Origin: JASHPR01 sp963833885
GTDB lineage: Bacteria > Actinomycetota > Actinomycetes > Streptosporangiales > Streptosporangiaceae
Length of the DNA: 64,000 bases
Direction of reading: 5' to 3'
Assembly (NCBI GenBank): GCA_963833885.1
Contig: CAWHZU010000014.1
Location: forward strand, 1-64,000
Of this stretch, positions 59,982 to 64,000 are shown piece by piece (positions within the stretch are counted from its first letter, which is position 1; each line of letters starts with the position of its first letter). Under the pieces are notes generated by a model. It saw only the letters and a list, made by a program, of their open reading frames with translations, made no database searches and was not told the origin of the DNA. The translations under genes and the position numbers were made by a program.

Positions 59982-60180
59982 CCTTTGCCACAGTTTCGTG
60001 TCTACGATCCGATCGTGTCTCGGTTCGGCAACAGCGCGGGCAATCTGGACAGTTTGCAGCTTTCACGGACGGTCACGCGGGAATTAAGTTCGTAACCCGG
60101 GCGTAGTGCTCGGCGTGCCCTCAAGCCGTCCGGGGCGGCCCAGAGCCCACCGGCGGGTCACCCCTACAGGAGGGTTAACG

Positions 60181-61314
60181 GTGCGAACAGTGACCAGAAG
60201 CGCGGTGGCACTCGGCGCCCTCGCCTTCTTAATCACCGCATGCACATCGGCGATCAAAGCGAGTTCACCCTCGCCCAAAGCGCCGTCGTCCAAAGCACCG
60301 TCGTCCACATCGGGCTCCGGCGCCTTGTCGATCGGCAAGCTCCTCGGCTGCATGGTGACCGACACCAGCGGTATCGACGACCGGTCCTTCAACGCCGCCG
60401 CCTGGCAGGGCATGCAGGAGGCCCGGGCAGCGGCGCCCGGCAAGATCACCGTGAAATACCTGCAGTCCACCTCCGGCGACTACACGTCGAACATCAACAC
60501 GTCCATCAGCGAGAAGTGCGGGATCATCGTCACCGTGGGGTTGCTGATGGGCAACAACACCGAGGCCGCGGCCGAGTCCCACCCGAACCAGAAGTTCGCG
60601 ATCGTTGACTACGACTACAGTCCGCCGGTCAAGAACATCGACGCGCTCATGTTCAACACCGTGCAGGACGGCTTCCTCGGCGGCTACCTGGCCGCGGGCA
60701 TCTCGAAGAGCGGCGCGGTCGGCACGTTCGGCGGGGAGGAACTGCCGACGGTGACCATCTATATGGACGGGTTCTGGGACGGCGTCCAGTACTACAACCA
60801 GCAGCACCACACCAAGGTCAAGGTCCTCGGCTGGAACGAGCGGACCCACACCGGCCTGTTCACCGGCAACTTGACCGACCAGGCCGCGGGCCAGGCCGAC
60901 GCCCAGACGCTGATCAGCGAGGGCGCCGATGTAATCCTCCCGGTCGCCGGCGACGCCGGCCTCGGGGCTGCCAAGGCGGTGCAGGCCGCCGACGCGGCGG
61001 CGGGCAGTACCAAGGTCGCGATGGAGTGGGCGAACACCGACGGATGCTTCAGCGCACCGCAGTACTGCAAGTACTTCATCAGCAGCGTGACCCAAAGCAT
61101 CCAGGCCGCCGTGAGGAACGCCGTGCTGAGCGCGGCCACCGGCACCTTCAAGGGCGGTACCTACGTCGGCGACCTGGCCAATGGCGGAGTCGCGCTCTCC
61201 CCCTTCCACGACTTCGCCAGCCACGTGCCGGCGCCGCTGGAGTCCGAGCTTCTCGCGATCAAGGCACAGCTCATCAGCGGCCAGATCAAGCCGGCCACGA
61301 AGAGCCCGCTGTAA
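60181..61314 (+). CDS. BMP-family nucleoside-binding lipoprotein (copy 2)
   Basis: The 377-aa paralogue of copy 1 has a lipobox (FLITAC), a linker with KAPSSKAPSS repeats and the same binding domain (CMVTDTSGIDDRSFNAAAWQGM, TIYMDGFWDGVQYYNQQ, HDFASHVP). Differences between the copies include loss of the extra Cys pair of copy 1 (CSYASEC) in the loop following IVD, so ligand choice may differ. GTG 60181 follows GGAGGG by 6 bases. It heads a plus-strand unit with pnp and the mutase and has no permease of its own, so it probably shares the divergent transporter. Confidence 0.93.
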   Translation: MRTVTRSAVALGALAFLITACTSAIKASSPSPKAPSSKAPSSTSGSGALSIGKLLGCMVTDTSGIDDRSFNAAAWQGMQEARAAAPGKITVKYLQSTSGDYTSNINTSISEKCGIIVTVGLLMGNNTEAAAESHPNQKFAIVDYDYSPPVKNIDALMFNTVQDGFLGGYLAAGISKSGAVGTFGGEELPTVTIYMDGFWDGVQYYNQQHHTKVKVLGWNERTHTGLFTGNLTDQAAGQADAQTLISEGADVILPVAGDAGLGAAKAVQAADAAAGSTKVAMEWANTDGCFSAPQYCKYFISSVTQSIQAAVRNAVLSAATGTFKGGTYVGDLANGGVALSPFHDFASHVPAPLESELLAIKAQLISGQIKPATKSPL

Positions 61315-61412
61315 CCAGCCGGCCTGAGCGTCAGCGTCGGGTGCGGCCTCTTGCTGGAGCCGCAGAGCGTCCTGGCATGCATCAGCGTGCCGATCGCTCT
61401 ACCATCCTGCTG

Positions 61413-62264
61413 ATGGCTCCCCACATAGCGACGAGTGCCGCCAATACCAGCACATCAGATCCGTATGCCGCGGCGGCGGCGAGCGCGGCGCGGCTGGCGG
61501 AGCGCACCGGCGAGGCGACCCACGATGTCGCCGTGGTGCTCGGGTCCGGCTGGGCTCAGGCCGCCGACGCGCTCGGCACCGGGCCCGAGGTGCCGCTCGC
61601 CGACCTCGGCGGGTTCCCGCCGCCGACCGTGCCCGGCCACGTTCCCGTGGTCCGGTCAATACGCCTCGGGGAACTACGCGTGCTCGTGTTTCTCGGCCGA
61701 ACGCACCTGTACGAGGGACACCCCGTCGCCACCGTGGTGCACGGCGTGCGCACCGCGGTCGCCGCGGGCTGCCGGGTGATCGTACTCACCAACGCGTCGG
61801 GCGGCATCCGGGCGGAGTTCCGGCCCGGCCAGCCGGTACTGATCAGCGACCACCTCAACCTGACCGGCCGCTCCCCGCTGACCGGGAGCCCGCCGCCCGA
61901 CGGGCACCGGTTCGTCGACCTCACCGACCTGTACTCGGAGCGGCTCCGGGGGGTTGCCCGCGCGGCCAGCCCGGGTCTTGCCGAGGGCGTCTACGCGGGC
62001 CTGCCGGGCCCGCACTACGAGACCCCGGCCGAGATCCGGATGCTGCGGACGCTCGGCGCCGACCTGGTCGGCATGTCCACCGTGCTGGAGGCGATCGCAG
62101 CACGCCACCTGGGCGCCGAGGTGCTGGGGATCTCGCTGGTCACAAACCTGGCCGCGGGCCTGGCGGCGGAGGCGCTGGACCACGCGGAGGTCACCGCCGC
62201 CGGTGACGCCGCAGCGGGCCGGATGGGTGCGCTGCTGGCAGCGGTGCTGCCGGGGGTACGGTGA
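61413..62264 (+). CDS. Purine nucleoside phosphorylase
   Basis: The 283-aa enzyme is the trimeric (class II) purine nucleoside phosphorylase: VVLGSGWAQAADAL phosphate loop, GRTHLYEGH, ITNASGGIRAEF-like VLTNASGGI, GLPGPHYETPAEIRML and GMSTVLEAIAARHLGAEVLGISLVTN. It releases purine base and (deoxy)ribose-1-phosphate from nucleosides made by Add. The start is uncertain; ATG 61413 lacks a strong ribosome site. The mutase gene begins 4 bases after the stop. Confidence 0.93.
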   Translation: MAPHIATSAANTSTSDPYAAAAASAARLAERTGEATHDVAVVLGSGWAQAADALGTGPEVPLADLGGFPPPTVPGHVPVVRSIRLGELRVLVFLGRTHLYEGHPVATVVHGVRTAVAAGCRVIVLTNASGGIRAEFRPGQPVLISDHLNLTGRSPLTGSPPPDGHRFVDLTDLYSERLRGVARAASPGLAEGVYAGLPGPHYETPAEIRMLRTLGADLVGMSTVLEAIAARHLGAEVLGISLVTNLAAGLAAEALDHAEVTAAGDAAAGRMGALLAAVLPGVR

Positions 62265-62268
62265 CGTG

Positions 62269-63957
62269 ATGCTCGACGATCTTCGTGTGCGGCTGGACGC
62301 GTGGCTGGCCGACGACCCGGACGAACGGGACCGGGCCGAGCTCGAGGCGCTGGCCGCCGAGGACGACGGCGGCGCAGCGGACGAGCTCACCGACAGGTTC
62401 AGCGGCAGGCTGGAGTTCGGCACCGCCGGGCTGCGCGGCACGATCGGCGCCGGGCCGAACCGGATGAACCGGGCGGTGGTGCGGGGCACCACCGCCGCGC
62501 TCGCCAGATGGCTGCTCGGCCGAGGGCGAGGCATCGCCGGGACCGGAGCGGCCGAGGCCGGAGTGGTCATCGGCTGCGACGCGCGGCACCGCTCGGACGA
62601 ATTCGCCGACGAGGCGGCCCGGGTGCTGGCCGGCGCGGGCATCCGGGTTCACCTGCTGCCCAGGCAGCAGCCCACCCCGCTGCTCGCCTTCGCGGTCCGG
62701 CACCTGCACGCCGCGGCCGGGATCATGATCACGGCGAGCCACAATCCCCCGGCCTACAACGGCTACAAACTCTACCTCCGCGACGGCGCACAGATCATCC
62801 CGCCCGCCGACGCCGAGATCGAGGCGGAGATCCGCAGCCTCGGCCCGCTGTCCGCGGTTCCGCTGGCGCCGCCGGACAACCCGCTGATCGTCCAGCACGG
62901 CGACGAGGTGGCCCGGGCCTACCTCGACTTGATCTGCGCCGCATCCCCGGCGCCGCCCGACGCCGCGTGGCTGCGGTTCGTCTACACCCCGCTGCATGGC
63001 GTCGCGGGCACGCTGGCGATGCGGGCTTTCGAGCAGGCCGGCTTCACTCCCCCGGACCTGGTCGCCGCCCAGGCCGAGCCCGACCCCGACTTTCCGAGCG
63101 TCACGTTCCCCAACCCTGAGGAGCCGGGCGCGCTCGACCTGGCGCTCGCCCAGGCCCGCCGGTCCGCCGCCGACCTGGTGCTGGCCAACGACCCGGATGG
63201 CGACCGGCTGGCCGTGGCCGTGCCCGACGCGGACGGGGCCTGGCGGACGCTCACCGGCGACCAGGTGGGCGCGCTGCTCGGCTCCTACCTGCTGGATGTC
63301 ACGACCACCGAGAGCCCCGGCGACCGGCTGCTGGTCACCACGATCGTGTCGTCAACGCTGCTGGCCCGGATAGCGGCCACGGCCAGCGCCCAGTACGCGG
63401 AGACCCTCACCGGGTTCAAGTGGATCGTGCGGGCCGAGCGCCCGGGCAGCCGGTTCATCTTCGGCTACGAGGAGGCGCTCGGGTACGCGGTCGGCGAGAT
63501 CGTGCGGGACAAGGACGGGATCGGGGCCGCCCTGGCGCTGCTCGGCCTCGCGGCGCGGGCCCGGTCGCGCGGCTTGTCGCTGCTCGACGCGTATGACGCG
63601 CTGGAGACCGCACACGGCGTGCACCTGACCGGCCAGGTCTCGGTCGGCACCACGGCACCGGGCGGCGTCATGGCGCGGCTGCGGGCGGTGCCGCCGAGGG
63701 AGTTCGGCGGGGCGAGGGTGATCGACACCGCCGACCTGACCGGCGGGACGCCGAACCTGCCCTCCGCCGACGTGCTCAGCTATCAGCTGCTCGGCGCGCG
63801 GGTGGTGATCCGGCCCAGCGGCACCGAGCCCAAGATCAAGGCCTACCTCGAGATCGTGGAGCCGGTCATCGGCGGGCGGCTGGAGCAGGCCAGGCAGTCT
63901 GCCGCCGGGCGGCTCGGCGCGCTGCGCGAGGCGGTGGCGGCCCTGCTGGCCAGCTGA
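62269..63957 (+). CDS. Phosphosugar mutase (phosphopentomutase/phosphomannomutase family)
   Basis: The 562-aa alpha-D-phosphohexomutase has the catalytic Ser in MITASHNPPAYNGYK, the metal loop NDPDGDRLAV, the sugar loop GYEEALG and the phosphate site RPSGTEPKIK. An FGTAGLRG start matches PgmB-like/phosphopentomutase-active members. After the phosphorylase it most likely converts (deoxy)ribose-1-phosphate to the 5-phosphate for DeoC, although glucose or mannose phosphates are also possible. Start codons ATG 62269 or GTG 62266. Confidence 0.92.
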   Translation: MLDDLRVRLDAWLADDPDERDRAELEALAAEDDGGAADELTDRFSGRLEFGTAGLRGTIGAGPNRMNRAVVRGTTAALARWLLGRGRGIAGTGAAEAGVVIGCDARHRSDEFADEAARVLAGAGIRVHLLPRQQPTPLLAFAVRHLHAAAGIMITASHNPPAYNGYKLYLRDGAQIIPPADAEIEAEIRSLGPLSAVPLAPPDNPLIVQHGDEVARAYLDLICAASPAPPDAAWLRFVYTPLHGVAGTLAMRAFEQAGFTPPDLVAAQAEPDPDFPSVTFPNPEEPGALDLALAQARRSAADLVLANDPDGDRLAVAVPDADGAWRTLTGDQVGALLGSYLLDVTTTESPGDRLLVTTIVSSTLLARIAATASAQYAETLTGFKWIVRAERPGSRFIFGYEEALGYAVGEIVRDKDGIGAALALLGLAARARSRGLSLLDAYDALETAHGVHLTGQVSVGTTAPGGVMARLRAVPPREFGGARVIDTADLTGGTPNLPSADVLSYQLLGARVVIRPSGTEPKIKAYLEIVEPVIGGRLEQARQSAAGRLGALREAVAALLAS

Positions 63958-63963
63958 CCTGGC

Positions 63964-64000
63964 TCAGTCGGAGACGGCCAGGATCACGTCGGACGCCTTG
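63964..64000 (-). CDS. C-terminal fragment of an unidentified gene
   Basis: A TGA at 63966-63964 on the minus strand ends a frame open to the window edge (KASDVILAVSD). It is convergent with the mutase gene. Twelve codons are too few to identify it. Confidence 0.3.
   Translation of the reverse strand, partial: KASDVILAVSD

Larger units (their letters stand above)
59620..60180. promoter_or_regulatory. 561-base divergent control region with repeats
   Basis: No gene is supported here. The region contains the fourth copy of the mft-type palindrome (59812-59824) and direct repeats at 59907-59981. It also has a perfect 13-bp palindrome ACGATCCGATCGT (60004-60016) and a GGAGGG site before the plus-strand bmp gene. 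It must carry promoters for both divergent bmp genes. Confidence 0.6.

Overview
This is a high-GC actinobacterial chromosome segment. The evidence is strong G/C at third codon positions, many GTG and some TTG starts behind GGAGG-type ribosome sites, and actinobacterial families (mycofactocin genes, SCO6745-like protein, GH76, Lipoprotein_15 repeats, rifamycin phosphotransferase). The gene content resembles soil actinomycetes of the Streptosporangiales/Streptomycetales type, but the genus cannot be fixed from the sequence alone. No rRNA, tRNA, CRISPR array, transposase or phage gene was seen.

Layout. 0-1.8 kb: a small hypothetical gene, a mini-GntR regulator and a beta-lactamase-like lipoprotein. 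1.9-8.9 kb: a mycofactocin locus, mftA-B-C, two mycofactocin-type SDRs, mftD and a third SDR on the minus strand, with two tandem MftR-like TetR regulators diverging from it. 8.9-15.2 kb: cell-envelope genes (Tat-type esterase, D,D-carboxypeptidase, YVTN beta-propeller lipoprotein), a glycosyltransferase that has lost its stop, a GNAT and a PPK2. 15.2-19.3 kb: a glycine-betaine demethylation module (dimethylglycine dehydrogenase-like enzyme and TetR, divergent from a betaine-homocysteine methyltransferase-like enzyme). 19.4-28.2 kb: a polyol uptake operon (SorC regulator and kinase on one side; binding protein, two permeases, ATPase and mannitol dehydrogenase on the other), then upp. 28.2-33.1 kb: a PLP lyase and a rifamycin phosphotransferase (rph) preceded by a near-perfect rifamycin-associated element (RAE), and a GH76 gene. 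33.1-40.6 kb: a cyclase/AAA/TPR signalling ATPase, an SCO6745-like protein, and a DeoR/HAD/MFS sugar module. 40.7-45.1 kb: an aldehyde dehydrogenase pair, a decaying tandem of Lipoprotein_15 genes and a NIPSNAP protein. 45.2-48.8 kb: a membrane glycosyltransferase with a Pro/Thr/Ser tail, and a MarR/DUF998 divergent pair. 48.8-64 kb: a nucleoside uptake and salvage locus, namely bmp-ATPase-permease-permease-cdd-deoA-add-deoC-MFS on the minus strand and a second bmp, a purine nucleoside phosphorylase and a phosphosugar mutase on the plus strand.

How it fits together. The 48.8-64 kb locus imports nucleosides, deaminates and phosphorolyses them, and feeds (deoxy)ribose-1-phosphate through the mutase and DeoC to acetaldehyde and glyceraldehyde-3-phosphate. 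The aldehyde dehydrogenase pair and upp fit the same theme. The most notable regulatory signals are: a 13-bp palindrome (GGCACC-N-AGTGCC type) present twice between mftA and mftR, once before the second TetR gene and once upstream of the nucleoside transporter; the RAE, which appears to carry -35 elements for two opposing promoters next to a terminator-like hairpin; and an 11-codon leader ORF coupled to rph.
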